DNA of 52,051 bases from Desulfobacteraceae bacterium UBA2245 (GTDB taxonomy: Bacteria; Desulfobacterota; Desulfobacteria; Desulfobacterales; UBA2245). The DNA lies in NCBI GenBank assembly GCA_002347265.1, contig DDYB01000029.1:1-52051 (forward strand), in the 5' to 3' direction. Within the stretch, counting starts at the first letter, position 1, and each line of letters begins with the position of its first letter. The notes beneath the pieces are model-generated. The model searched no databases and was not told where the DNA came from. It saw nothing but the letters and a program-made list of their open reading frames with translations. A program made the position numbers and the translations under genes. Below, in pieces: positions 1 through 9,160 of this stretch.

Positions 1-9
1 CCGATTGCC

Positions 10-27
10 TCCGGGCTTTTTTTTTCT
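10..27 (+). terminator. Truncated 3' part of an intrinsic terminator at the window edge
   Basis: A GC-rich stretch running into nine T residues opens the window. It looks like the right arm and U-tract of a terminator whose left arm lies outside the window, so it would end an unseen plus-strand gene. Confidence 0.4.
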
Positions 28-424
28 TGAAAAACTGGCCATACGCTGATAGCAAAATTCTTTAAGCCTCAAGTTTTGATTCGAATCTCAAAGCGATTTT
101 TGGCTGAAATGGCCTTATAAATGGCTTGCAATTTACGGTGAATCATGAAATATATACCCTCTTGTGGCTTTTGATAAGATGCCACCTGTGGTTCATGCTA
201 TAACTACTTGAATTAAAATGTAAATATTTAAAGACAGCATCTGGCCTGCTCGGCGGGCGGCTGGCCGGATACTCCTTTTGAAGAGAAATACAGCGAACGA
301 AAACGGTTGTTCAGTTGGAAAACTTCCGATCCAAAAAACACAAGCTGAATGTTCGGCACGGGCTTTTGCGGATCAATAGAAATAGCTTTCAGACGTAAAC
401 CCTTCAATAAAGGAGAACCTTGCA
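28..424. other. Leader region of the fumarase gene, no gene seen
   Basis: I see no credible gene in this stretch. A TATAAC hexamer at 199-204 could be a -10 element but has no good -35. A small dyad, CCAC-CT-GTGG, lies at 182-191. A strong ribosome-binding site (AAAGGAG) sits at about 409-415, just before the fumarase ATG. Confidence 0.5.
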
Positions 425-2032
425 ATGGTAGATTTTGCGTACCAGGAGATGTTTCCTCTGGGAGAAGACAAGACAGAGTATCGGCTCGTAACCAAAGACT
501 ATGTTTCCACAACCATCTGTGATGGAAAGGAAATATTGAAGATCGAACCCAAGGGACTTGAGAGTCTTGCTGAAGAGGCATTCAGGGAAGTGGCTCATCT
601 TCTGAGGCCCGCTCATCTTGCCCAGCTTAAGAAAATTCTGGATGATCCGGAAGCTTCCGTAAACGATAAGTTCGTTGCTCTGGACATGATAAGAAATGCG
701 GTGATCGCGGCCGAGTTCGAGTTCCCGCAATGTCAGGATACCGGAACGGCGATCATCATGGGAAAAAAAGGGCAGGAAGTCTGGACGGATTTCAACGAGG
801 AAGAAGCGCTTTCAAAAGGCGTTTTCAATGCGTACACAAAGTGCAACCTGCGGTATTCCCAGAATGCGCCCCTGAACATGTTTGACGAGGTGAATACCAA
901 ATGCAATCTGCCGGCCCAGATCGATCTTTATGCGACCAAGGGCAATGCCTACAAATTCCTCTTTGTCGCCAAGGGCGGCGGTTCCGCCAACAAGACCTAT
1001 CTGTATCAGGAAACCAAGGCGGTGCTGAATCCCGACACCCTGGCCAAATTCATGAAAGAGAAGATAAAATCTCTTGGAACAGCGGCCTGCCCGCCGTATC
1101 ATCTGTGTTTTGTTATCGGCGGCACTTCCGCTGAAACCAATTTGAAGACGGTCAAGCTTGGCTCCACCAAATATTATGACGAGCTTCCGACCTCGGGCAA
1201 TGAGGGCGGAAGCGCTTTCCGCGATCTCGAGATGGAGAAAAAGGTTCTGAAGATGGCCCAGGAACTGGGCATTGGCGCGCAGTTCGGCGGCAAGTACCTG
1301 GTCCACGATGTGCGGGTTATCCGTCTGCCCCGGCACGGTGCTTCCTGCCCGATCGGGCTGGGCGTGAGCTGCAGCGCGGACCGAAACGTTAAGGCCAAGA
1401 TCACCAAGGACGGCATCTTTATTGAAAAGCTCGAAAGAGATCCGTCCAAATATCTGCCGGCGCCCACGGCAACTTCGGATGAAGCCGTCAAAATCGACCT
1501 CAACCAGCCGATGGATAAGATCCGGGCCATTCTGACCCAATATCCTGTGGCCACGCGCCTGTCTCTGAGCGGAAAGATGATCGTGGGCCGCGACATCGCC
1601 CATGCCAAGCTCAAAGAGCGCCTGGACAAGGGTGAGGGCCTGCCTCAGTACATCAAGGATCACATCATCTACTACGCCGGTCCGGCCAAGACCCCGCCGG
1701 GCTATGCATCCGGTTCTTTCGGCCCCACCACGGCCGGCAGAATGGACTCCTATGTGCCGATTTTCCAGGCCCTTGGCGGTTCCATGGTGATGCTGGCCAA
1801 AGGCAATCGCGCCAAGATCGTCACCGATTCCTGCAAGAAATACGGCGGTTTCTATCTGGGCTCCATCGGCGGTCCGGCTGCCAGACTCGGCAAAGAGTGC
1901 ATCACCCAAGTCAAGATCCTTGAGTATCCGGAGCTTGGCATGGAAGCCATCTATGAAATTACCGTCAAAGACTTCCCTGCCTTTATTCTGGTCGACGATA
2001 AGGGCAACGACTTCTTTGAAGGCCTGCTGTAA
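425..2032 (+). CDS. fumA: Class I (iron-sulfur) fumarate hydratase
   Basis: Fumarase of the oxygen-sensitive [4Fe-4S] class, interconverting fumarate and malate in the cytoplasm. The 535-residue length fits the single-chain FumA/FumB type, with N-terminal catalytic and C-terminal domains fused, rather than the split alpha/beta form. Cysteines that could hold the cluster are Cys103 (in a QCQDTGT motif), Cys222 and Cys308/Cys316 (in the stretch ending GVSCSAD). The C-terminal half carries the GPTTAGRMD and GSIGGPAA motifs of the beta domain. The ATG is set by an AAAGGAG site about 9 bases upstream. A terminator follows directly, so it appears monocistronic, with PFOR next on the same strand. 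In a sulfate reducer it would serve the oxidative or reductive C4 branch; that role is inferred. Confidence 0.95.
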   Translation: MVDFAYQEMFPLGEDKTEYRLVTKDYVSTTICDGKEILKIEPKGLESLAEEAFREVAHLLRPAHLAQLKKILDDPEASVNDKFVALDMIRNAVIAAEFEFPQCQDTGTAIIMGKKGQEVWTDFNEEEALSKGVFNAYTKCNLRYSQNAPLNMFDEVNTKCNLPAQIDLYATKGNAYKFLFVAKGGGSANKTYLYQETKAVLNPDTLAKFMKEKIKSLGTAACPPYHLCFVIGGTSAETNLKTVKLGSTKYYDELPTSGNEGGSAFRDLEMEKKVLKMAQELGIGAQFGGKYLVHDVRVIRLPRHGASCPIGLGVSCSADRNVKAKITKDGIFIEKLERDPSKYLPAPTATSDEAVKIDLNQPMDKIRAILTQYPVATRLSLSGKMIVGRDIAHAKLKERLDKGEGLPQYIKDHIIYYAGPAKTPPGYASGSFGPTTAGRMDSYVPIFQALGGSMVMLAKGNRAKIVTDSCKKYGGFYLGSIGGPAARLGKECITQVKILEYPELGMEAIYEITVKDFPAFILVDDKGNDFFEGLL

Positions 2033-2042
2033 CGAGTTCCTC

Positions 2043-2080
2043 GCGGAAGGTTTCTGAAAATGAAACCTTCCGCTGTTTTT
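2043..2080 (+). terminator. Intrinsic terminator after fumarase
   Basis: A perfect 12-bp stem (arms 2043-2054 and 2062-2073, GCGGAAGGTTTC and its complement) with a 7-base loop is followed by TGTTTTT. It begins 10 bases after the fumarase stop, so fumarase and PFOR are probably separate transcripts. Confidence 0.9.
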
Positions 2081-2101
2081 GAATATGCTGTTTCATGGCA
2101 A

Positions 2102-2146
2102 TTGACAGAGGTGCAAACTGATATAGTTTATGCCACATTCGTGGTA
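2102..2146 (+). promoter_or_regulatory. Possible PFOR promoter with a CCAC/GTGG dyad
   Basis: A consensus TTGACA lies at 2102-2107. TATAGT at 2122-2127 resembles a -10 box but the spacing (14) is short; TAGTTT at 2124-2129 has better spacing and a poorer match. A dyad TGCCAC-ATTC-GTGGTA follows at 2131-2146 and could be an operator. No regulator is assigned. Confidence 0.35.
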
Positions 2147-2179
2147 CTTGATTAATCTGTTAGAAAAGGAGCAGTTTCG

Positions 2180-5100
2180 ATGGCAAAAAAAATGAAAACG
2201 ATGGATGGAAACACCGCTGCAGCGTGGGTTGCCTACGCCATGAGCGAAGTGGCTGCCATTTACCCGATTACGCCGTCTTCTCCGATGGCTGAGCTTCAGG
2301 ATGAATGGGCCGCCAACGGGCTGAAGAACATTTTTGGACAGGAAGTGACGGTCCGTCAGCTTCAGTCCGAAGCCGGCGCCGCCGCCGCCGTTCACGGGTC
2401 CCTGGCCGCTGGCGCTCTGACCTCAACCTTTACGGCTTCTCAAGGCCTGCTGCTGATGATTCCCAGCATGTACAAGATTGCCGGCGAGCTTCTGCCCGGC
2501 ACCTTCCACGTGACCGCGCGTTCCATTGCCGGACACGCTCTGAACATTTTCGGCGATCATCAGGACGTGATGTCGACCCGCCCGACCGGTTTCGGCCTTC
2601 TGGCATCCGCATCCGTACAGGAAGTTATGGATCTGGCACTCGTATCCCATTTGTCGGCCATTGAAGGGAGCGTGCCCTTTCTGCATTTCTTTGACGGATT
2701 CCGGACCTCCCACGAGGTTCAGAAGATCGAGGTAATCGATTATGAAGACATGGCCAAGCTGGCCAACTGGGATGCGATTGCCAGGTTCCGTGCCAGACAG
2801 CAGAACCCGGAAAAACCGGATCTTCGCGGAACCGCTCAGAACCCGGATATCTACTTCCAGGGAATAGAAGCCGCCAATCCTTTCTATAACAAGGTTCCCA
2901 CAATCGTCCGTGAAAACATGAAGAAGGTCAGCAAACTGACCGGCCGCAATTACAAGCCGTTTGACTATGTGGGTGATCCGGAAGCCGACCGCATTATCAT
3001 TGCCATGGGTTCCGGTTGCGATGTCATTCATGAAACCATTGATAAAATGGTTGCTGAGGGCGAACGCGTCGGTCTGGTCAAGGTGCGGCTGTACCGTCCG
3101 TTTGTGCCTGAATTCCTGTTCGAGGCCATTCCGGCCACGGCCACCACGATCACGGTTCTGGACCGGACCAAGGAAAAGGGCGCCCTGGGTGATCCGCTGT
3201 ACCAGGATGTCTGCACGGCGTACATGGAAAAAGGCGAGATGCCTACACTCGTTGCCGGCCGTTACGGCCTGGGTTCCAAGGAGTTCAACCCGGCCATGGT
3301 CAAGGCGGTGTATGACAACATGAAGTCCGCTCAGCCCAAGCACCATTTCACCGTCGGCATCACGGACGACGTCACCTTTACGTCTCTGGAAGTTCCCGAA
3401 AAATATGAGGCCGCTCCGGCCGGAACCGTACGGTGCAAGTTCTGGGGTCTGGGCGCGGATGGAACCGTCGGCGCCAACAAAGAGGCCATCAAGATCATCG
3501 GCGACAACACCGATATGTACGCCCAGGCTTACTTTGCCTATGACTCCAAGAAGTCCGGCGGCGTAACCATCTCCCATCTGCGGTTCGGAAAGAAACTGAT
3601 CCGGTCCCCCTACCTGATCACGACAGCCGATTACGTGGCCTGCCACAATCCGGCCTATGTCAACATCTATGATATGGTTTCCGATCTTAAGGAAGGCGGC
3701 ACCTTTGTGCTCAACTGCCCCTGGAACGTCAAGGAGATGGAAACTCAGCTTCCCGGCGAGATGAAGCGTGCGATCGCCAAGAAGAAAATCAAGTTCTACA
3801 CCATCGACGCGGTCAAGATCGCCAGCGATGTCGGTCTGGGCGGCCGCATCAACATGATCATGCAGGCGGTTTTCTTCAAGCTGGCGGAAGTGCTTCCGGT
3901 GGACGAAGCCATTGGCCTGCTGAAAAAATCCATTAAAAAAGCTTACGGCAAGAAGGGCGACAAGATCGTCAACATGAATGTTGGCGGCGTGGACAAGGCC
4001 CTGGAATCCGTTACCCAGATCAAATACCCGGCGTCCTGGGCCGATGCGGAAATCGTAGCGGCTGCTCATAAGACCGGAACGCCTTATTTTAAAAATGTGT
4101 TGAAAAAGATGATCGAAACCAAGGGCGATGAGCTGCCGGTCAGCACCTTTGCTCCGGACGGCATCTTCCCGGTCGCCACCACCAAGTACGAAAAGCGCGG
4201 CGTGGCCATTAATGTTCCGGAATGGGTCATGGAAAACTGCATCCAGTGCAACCAGTGCGCCATGGTATGCCCGCATGCCGCTATTCGTCCGGCCCTGCTG
4301 ACCGACGAGGAAGTGGCCAAGGCGCCGGCGACCTTCAAGACCAAACCGGCCCTCGGCAAGGAACTCAAGGGCTATCACTTCCGCATGCAGGTAGACACGC
4401 TGGATTGCATGGGATGCGATAACTGCGCCGACATCTGTCCGGCCAAGATCAAGGCTCTGGTGATGAAGCCGCTTGCCACCCAGACCGCAGCCGAAGTTCC
4501 CAACTGGGAATTCTTTGAGACCCTGGCGGTCCGCGACGATCTGGCTGACAAGTTCACCGTCAAGGGAAGCCAGTTCCAGCAGCCGTTGATGGAGTTCTCC
4601 GGCGCATGCTCCGGCTGCGGCGAGACCCCGTACAACAAGCTGCTGACCCAGCTGTTCGGCGATCGCATGGTGGTCGGCAACTCCACCGGATGCTCCTCCA
4701 TCTGGGGCGGCTCGCCTCCGATCCCCTACTGCGTGAACAAGGAAGGTTTTGGACCTGCCTGGGCCAACTCTTTGTTTGAGGATTCCGGCGAGTTTACCTA
4801 CGGCATGTTCCTCGGCCACAGGCAGCAGCGCCTCAAGCTGACCGAACTGGCGGAACAGGCGCTTTCCACGGATATTCCCGCCGAGGTTAAGGTCGCGCTT
4901 CAGGGCTGGCTGGAAAACCTCAAGAATGCCGAGGGCTCCAAGAAGTTCGGCGATCAGCTCAAGGCCCTTCTGCCCAAGTATGCGGGCAACCCGCTTCTGA
5001 AGCAGATTCTGGATCTGAAGATGCATTTCACCAAGAAATCCTACTGGGTCTCCCTGGGCGACGGTGCGGCATACGACATCGCCTTTGGCGGTCTGGACCA

Positions 5101-5683
5101 CGTGATGGCTTCCGGCGAGGACGTCAATGTCATCGTTTACGACACCGAGGTGTACTCGAATACCGGCGGCCAGTCCTCCAAGGCTACCCCGACGGGCTCG
5201 ATCGCCAAGTTCGCCGCCTCCGGCAAGAAGGTTACGAAGAAAGACATGGGCGGCATGATGATGACCTACGGCTACGTATATGTGGCCAGCGTTGCCATGG
5301 GCTACAACAAGCAGCAGCTGGTCAAGGCCTTCAAGGAAGCCGAAGGCTACGACGGACCTTCCATCATCTTTGCCTACGCGCCCTGCATCAACCACGGCAT
5401 CAAGAAAGGCATGGGCAAGGCTCAGGAAGAGACCAAGCTGGCCGTTGAATCCGGTTACTGGCCGGTTTACCGGTTCAATCCGGAGCTGAAGAAAGAAGGA
5501 AAGAATCCGTTTGTTCTCGAGTGCAAAGAGCCCAACGGAACGCTTCAGGAATTCCTCTCCGGCGAAGTGCGCTATGCCGCGCTTGAGAAACTCTTCCCCG
5601 AAGAATCCAAGAAGCTTCGCGCGCGCATTGAACAGGAATATATGGATCGGTACAAGGCCCTCAAGGCAAAAGCCGAAGGATGA
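2180..5683 (+). CDS. por: Pyruvate:ferredoxin oxidoreductase, homodimeric type
   Basis: Oxidatively decarboxylates pyruvate to acetyl-CoA and CO2 and passes electrons to ferredoxin or flavodoxin, or runs in reverse for CO2 fixation. The 1167 residues contain, in order, the pyrimidine-binding domain (YPITPS at 28-33), the transketolase-C-like domain, the gamma and EKR regions, a two-cluster ferredoxin domain (CIQCNQCAMVCP from about 687 and CMGCDNCADICP from about 743), the proximal cluster cysteines (CSGCGETPY from about 810) and the thiamine-diphosphate domain (DTEVYSNTGGQSS near 986-998). The length is close to the single-subunit enzymes of Desulfovibrio and of nifJ type. The ribosome site AAAAGGAG precedes the ATG. 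It stands alone between two terminators. A long open frame on the opposite strand is a shadow of its codon bias. Confidence 0.97.
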   Translation: MAKKMKTMDGNTAAAWVAYAMSEVAAIYPITPSSPMAELQDEWAANGLKNIFGQEVTVRQLQSEAGAAAAVHGSLAAGALTSTFTASQGLLLMIPSMYKIAGELLPGTFHVTARSIAGHALNIFGDHQDVMSTRPTGFGLLASASVQEVMDLALVSHLSAIEGSVPFLHFFDGFRTSHEVQKIEVIDYEDMAKLANWDAIARFRARQQNPEKPDLRGTAQNPDIYFQGIEAANPFYNKVPTIVRENMKKVSKLTGRNYKPFDYVGDPEADRIIIAMGSGCDVIHETIDKMVAEGERVGLVKVRLYRPFVPEFLFEAIPATATTITVLDRTKEKGALGDPLYQDVCTAYMEKGEMPTLVAGRYGLGSKEFNPAMVKAVYDNMKSAQPKHHFTVGITDDVTFTSLEVPEKYEAAPAGTVRCKFWGLGADGTVGANKEAIKIIGDNTDMYAQAYFAYDSKKSGGVTISHLRFGKKLIRSPYLITTADYVACHNPAYVNIYDMVSDLKEGGTFVLNCPWNVKEMETQLPGEMKRAIAKKKIKFYTIDAVKIASDVGLGGRINMIMQAVFFKLAEVLPVDEAIGLLKKSIKKAYGKKGDKIVNMNVGGVDKALESVTQIKYPASWADAEIVAAAHKTGTPYFKNVLKKMIETKGDELPVSTFAPDGIFPVATTKYEKRGVAINVPEWVMENCIQCNQCAMVCPHAAIRPALLTDEEVAKAPATFKTKPALGKELKGYHFRMQVDTLDCMGCDNCADICPAKIKALVMKPLATQTAAEVPNWEFFETLAVRDDLADKFTVKGSQFQQPLMEFSGACSGCGETPYNKLLTQLFGDRMVVGNSTGCSSIWGGSPPIPYCVNKEGFGPAWANSLFEDSGEFTYGMFLGHRQQRLKLTELAEQALSTDIPAEVKVALQGWLENLKNAEGSKKFGDQLKALLPKYAGNPLLKQILDLKMHFTKKSYWVSLGDGAAYDIAFGGLDHVMASGEDVNVIVYDTEVYSNTGGQSSKATPTGSIAKFAASGKKVTKKDMGGMMMTYGYVYVASVAMGYNKQQLVKAFKEAEGYDGPSIIFAYAPCINHGIKKGMGKAQEETKLAVESGYWPVYRFNPELKKEGKNPFVLECKEPNGTLQEFLSGEVRYAALEKLFPEESKKLRARIEQEYMDRYKALKAKAEG

Positions 5684-5740
5684 TCCGCGGATTTTTCTTC
5701 AGCGGGTAATTTGCATGAGATAGTTGAATTGTAAAAAGGA

Positions 5741-5773
5741 AAGGCCGTCTGCCGAAAGGCAGGCGGCCTTTTT
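5741..5773 (+). terminator. Intrinsic terminator after PFOR
   Basis: A 13-bp stem (arms 5741-5753 and 5758-5770, one T-G wobble) closes on a GAAA tetraloop and is followed by five T residues. It lies about 55 bases after the PFOR stop. Confidence 0.92.
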
Positions 5774-5870
5774 AATTTAATATTCAATAAATCGGTTTGA
5801 AAGAGTTTTCTTTTTTCATAAAACGGTATATAAAAATCGACATGGGTTCATATTTATTGGGGAGAAGGCT

Positions 5871-6380
5871 ATGCTCGAATCCAAATATTTGAAAGAAGAT
5901 ATTCGAAACATTCAGAAGCTGATGATGATTCCGGCGCTGAGAAACTTCGAGACCAGCAACCTGAGTAAGTTGCTGCGGCTGAGCAAGATACGTCAGTACG
6001 ATTCTGATGAGGTCATCATCCAGGAAGGGGCCAAGGATCAGTGGCTGTACTTTCTGCTCTCCGGAAAGATGCGTGTTGAAAAAGAAGGGATTCAGATCGC
6101 CACGATCGACAAGATAGGCGAGGTTTTTGGGGAAATGTCTATTCTGGACGGTCTGGATCGTTCGGCCTCGGTGGTTGCCGAGTGCCCCACCGTATGCCTG
6201 GCCGTGGATGCGACAGCCAAAAGCCGTTTGCCCGGAGAGAATGCAAGAACCGAGTTTCTGCTGCTTCTGTACCAGATACTGGCTGAATTTTTGTCGACCC
6301 GGCTTCGACTGACCAACGAGGAACTCGTTAAGGCCAAAAAAGTGCAGGAGGATCAGATGGGCAGCGCTGCGTGGCTATAG
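5871..6380 (+). CDS. Cyclic nucleotide-binding domain protein without an output domain
   Basis: A 169-residue protein made almost entirely of one cNMP-binding beta-roll, about residues 25-135. The phosphate-binding cassette is recognisable near residues 83-100: FGEMS, then DRSAS, with the Glu and Arg that contact the cyclic nucleotide in CRP/PKA-type pockets. A long N-terminal helix and a C-terminal helix rich in E/K flank the domain. There is no helix-turn-helix, so it is not a CRP/FNR transcription factor; it more likely acts through protein contacts. The start has a GGGGAGAAGG ribosome site. It is convergent with the YchF-like gene, only 16 bases away. Ligand and partner are unknown. Confidence 0.85.
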   Translation: MLESKYLKEDIRNIQKLMMIPALRNFETSNLSKLLRLSKIRQYDSDEVIIQEGAKDQWLYFLLSGKMRVEKEGIQIATIDKIGEVFGEMSILDGLDRSASVVAECPTVCLAVDATAKSRLPGENARTEFLLLLYQILAEFLSTRLRLTNEELVKAKKVQEDQMGSAAWL

Positions 6381-6396
6381 CCAAAGTTCAGGCCAT

Positions 6397-7416
6397 TTAC
6401 ACATTGAACCTGAAGTGAACAATGTCGCCGTCCTTGACCTCGTAGGTTTTTCCTTCCAGGCGGACAGTTCCTTTTTTCCTTGCCTGCGCGTAGTCGCCCG
6501 CCTCCATCAGATCCGCATAGGAAAGCACTTCCGCACGAATGAACCCCTTTTTGATGTCAGAATGAATCACCTCGGCGGCATCCAGCGCCGCAACGCCCTG
6601 CTTGATGGTCCAGGCCCGGACTTCATCCGGACCCACGGTGAAAAACGAAATCAGGCCAAGCAGTTCATAGGATTTTTGAATGACCCGGTCTGTTGCGGAT
6701 GCGACGATATTAAATTCTTCTAGAAAATCAGACGCCTCTTCAGGAGGCATTCGGGAAAGTTCGCTTTCGAGTTTTCCACGAATGACCATAATGCTTTCAT
6801 TGCTCTGCAAAATCGAATCCGGAAGCGCTGCGTCTTCATCCGAATTGTTGACCAGTACCAGCAGGGGCTTGGCCGACACAAAGGCAAAGCCGCGCAATGC
6901 GGGCGCCGAGGCCAGTTCCTTAAATCGCCTCAGGGGGATTTCGCCTTCCAGATGCTGCCGGCACTGCTGGAGCAGGGACAGCTCCTCGGCATCGATCGCT
7001 TTTCCCCGCCTGGAATCGAGGTCAATACGTTCCATGCGTTTTTCCGCGACGATCAGATCGGCCAGGATCAATTCCTGGTTGAGGGAGGAAAGATCGTCTA
7101 CGGGGTTCGGCGGGTCCATTCCGTATTCGGTAAAATTGCGAATCACATGAATCAGGGCGTCGCAATCCCGGACCGGCGTCCATAGGTTTTGATCCCGCTT
7201 CTGTCCCGACGGGTGTGCGGGAAGAAAGTATTCCACCTGGGCGTACGTCGTCTTTTTGGGCTGGTACATTTGGCTCAGAATATCCACGCGTTCATCCGGA
7301 ACCCGAATAGTGGCAATACGGTTTTCTCCTCGTTGCGGCGTCGGCTCGCTCCGCGTGAGCGCTTCAAACACAGTCGTTTTCCCGGATTGGGCAAGTCCGA
7401 TGATGCCAAGTTTCAT
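6397..7416 (-). CDS. YchF/Obg-family P-loop GTPase or ATPase with TGS domain
   Basis: A 339-residue translation-factor-class P-loop protein. The Walker A is GLAQSGKT at 7-14, with switch and nucleotide-specificity regions following in the first 200 residues. The C-terminal third is a DUF933/TGS-like domain (from ISFFTVGPDEVRAW on) ending in the DGDIVHFRFNV beta strand typical of TGS folds. Canonical YchF is about 363 residues; this shorter form matches a variant common in Desulfobacterota. YchF proteins bind ribosomes and hydrolyse ATP or GTP, with links to redox stress. It is the last gene of a minus-strand run USP, CBS, YchF-like, separated from the CBS gene by 123 bases. An AAGGA site lies about 10 bases upstream of the ATG. 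Confidence 0.88.
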   Translation of the reverse strand: MKLGIIGLAQSGKTTVFEALTRSEPTPQRGENRIATIRVPDERVDILSQMYQPKKTTYAQVEYFLPAHPSGQKRDQNLWTPVRDCDALIHVIRNFTEYGMDPPNPVDDLSSLNQELILADLIVAEKRMERIDLDSRRGKAIDAEELSLLQQCRQHLEGEIPLRRFKELASAPALRGFAFVSAKPLLVLVNNSDEDAALPDSILQSNESIMVIRGKLESELSRMPPEEASDFLEEFNIVASATDRVIQKSYELLGLISFFTVGPDEVRAWTIKQGVAALDAAEVIHSDIKKGFIRAEVLSYADLMEAGDYAQARKKGTVRLEGKTYEVKDGDIVHFRFNV

Positions 7417-7539
7417 GTTGTCAAGTCCTTCCGTTCAAGGATTCGGTTTCGCAAAGGAAACCTGTAACGGGGATTGTGCCAGAAATCAGCACGGGCTTAT
7501 CATTTATTAACTCCGAAGAACATGAAGCAACCCGTCCTG

Positions 7540-8001
7540 CTATTTTATAGAATCGGCCATCAGGCATTTCAGAATATCCTTTTTCCCGACAATTCCCACC
7601 AGCCTTGATTGATCCACGACAGGAAGCGTATGAAATTTTTTTTCCACCATTAATGTGGCGACTTCTTCGATGGAGGCTTCGGGCCCTACGAAAACCGGAG
7701 ATGGGGTCATTGCCTGAGCCACCGTGGTGGCAGCCATCTTCTCCACCTCCTTTTTCAGTTGTGTCATGGAGGTGAACGAAATAAGGCCATCGAGAAAGGT
7801 AAACAGGGAGGGAACGGGAAATCGTTTCTGCAGTGAGATCAAATCGCTCTGGCACAGAATTCCCACCAGTTTCTGGGCTGGGTCCACAACAGGCACGCCG
7901 TTGATGTCGTTTTCAAAGAGAAGCCGGGCGGCTTCGGCGATTTCGGCATCCGGATGCGTGGTGATGACGGATCGGGTCATGATGTCCTTGACTTTGAGCA
8001 T
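7540..8001 (-). CDS. Tandem CBS domain protein
   Basis: 153 residues forming one Bateman module. The first CBS motif covers about residues 1-65 (MLKVKDIMTRSVITTHPD, then ALF-like segments and NGVPVVD), the second about 90-150 (AQAMTPSPVFVGPEASIEE, HTLPVVD, GIVGKKDI). Such modules bind adenosine nucleotides and report energy state, usually to an attached or partner protein; no effector domain is present here. The start is fixed by a GGAGG site 5 bases upstream. The gene lies 18 bases downstream of the tandem USP gene, so the two are probably co-transcribed and may form a nucleotide- or stress-sensing pair. That functional link is inference. Confidence 0.9.
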   Translation of the reverse strand: MLKVKDIMTRSVITTHPDAEIAEAARLLFENDINGVPVVDPAQKLVGILCQSDLISLQKRFPVPSLFTFLDGLISFTSMTQLKKEVEKMAATTVAQAMTPSPVFVGPEASIEEVATLMVEKKFHTLPVVDQSRLVGIVGKKDILKCLMADSIK

Positions 8002-8019
8002 AGCGCCTCCGATTATAAT

Positions 8020-8943
8020 CTATTTATTTTCGGATTCCGGATACTGGCGCACGGAAAGAACGGTGCAGGGTGCCTGGCGCATTACCCGATCCGTCGTTGA
8101 GCCGACCAGAAGGGCTTCCATCAGTCCGCGGCCGTGAACTCCGAGTACAATCAAATCAATGTCGTTGAGAATGGCGAATTTGATGATTTCTTCGTCGGGT
8201 CGTCCCACCAGCAGCGATAATTTGGGAGTGGTCCAGTTGATGACCTCAGGCGGCAGCATGTCATCAAGCTTTTTCCGAAGATGGCTCCGAAGGGATTGAT
8301 CGCTGTGTTCTTCCGTCGCAATGCCCCGGGCGATCAGGTCATGGTAAACAGGAGTTTCCACAACATGGGCCAGATACAGTTCTGTTTCGAATTCCTGAGC
8401 AAGGCTCAGGGCGTAGTCAAAAGCCAGGGTGGAATCTTTAGAAAAATCGCACCCCACAAGTATTCGCTTTAAGCGGAACCCTTGTTCTGAAAATGGTTTT
8501 TGGTCATGCACTTCGCCGCGCACGGCCAGCAGCGGGCAGGGCAGAATCCGCATCAGCCTTTCGGTGACAGAGCCCAAGACCAGCCGCTTGAGACCGGAGC
8601 GGCCGTGAGCGGTCGCGATGACCAGGTCGGCATGCTTTTCCTCGACGATGTCCTTGATTTTATCGGCGGCCCGCCCCACTGTAATAATCGGCTCCCAGGG
8701 AATCAGCAGATCTGCCATATACTCGTCGAGCTGATCATGAGCGTAGTCGACCAGCCTTTGCTGCTGGGCGATCAGATCGAAGTGCGCTTCTCCGTAAAGG
8801 GCAACGGGGGGTAGATCGATCACATGGCAAATATATAGTTTTGAGCCGTATTCTTTTGCCAGCGCAATGCCGTAGGGAATGGAACGATTGGAAAAATCGG
8901 AAAGGTCCGTGGTGCAGATTATTTTTTTAAATTGTATTCTCAT
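8020..8943 (-). CDS. Universal stress protein with two UspA domains
   Basis: 307 residues made of two UspA folds in tandem, about residues 3-148 and 158-302. Both end in an ATP-binding signature of the G-x2-G-x9-G-S/T kind: HGRSGLKRLVLGSVT in the first and HGRGLMEALLVGSTT in the second, followed by P-C-x-V/L strands. Tandem USPs are about this length. They bind ATP and help survival under energy or oxidative stress. A strong GGAGG site precedes the ATG. It leads the run USP then CBS. The 217 bases upstream (8944-9160) contain no recognised gene. Confidence 0.93.
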   Translation of the reverse strand: MRIQFKKIICTTDLSDFSNRSIPYGIALAKEYGSKLYICHVIDLPPVALYGEAHFDLIAQQQRLVDYAHDQLDEYMADLLIPWEPIITVGRAADKIKDIVEEKHADLVIATAHGRSGLKRLVLGSVTERLMRILPCPLLAVRGEVHDQKPFSEQGFRLKRILVGCDFSKDSTLAFDYALSLAQEFETELYLAHVVETPVYHDLIARGIATEEHSDQSLRSHLRKKLDDMLPPEVINWTTPKLSLLVGRPDEEIIKFAILNDIDLIVLGVHGRGLMEALLVGSTTDRVMRQAPCTVLSVRQYPESENK

Positions 8944-9160
8944 GCCCCATCCTCCACCTGTTTGATTGTTGGTTGCAAAGCAACCGGATTGCGTAAAAGT
9001 ATTTTATTGTACCTTAGTAATGCGAATCACTCAAGCTCAAGCTGACATCCGAGCGGGCGGTCACAAATCTTTAACAACTACGGTGTCAGCAGGTTCCGGC
9101 GGAAAGTCCTTAATAATCAAATAGTTGCTTGCAGCCGCATCATTGTTCACCTGAGTATTT

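Noticed and set aside
2423..5395. 990-codon open frame antisense to PFOR
   Set aside because: It mirrors the codon bias of PFOR, has no ribosome site, and its product shows no domain; PFOR itself is unmistakable.
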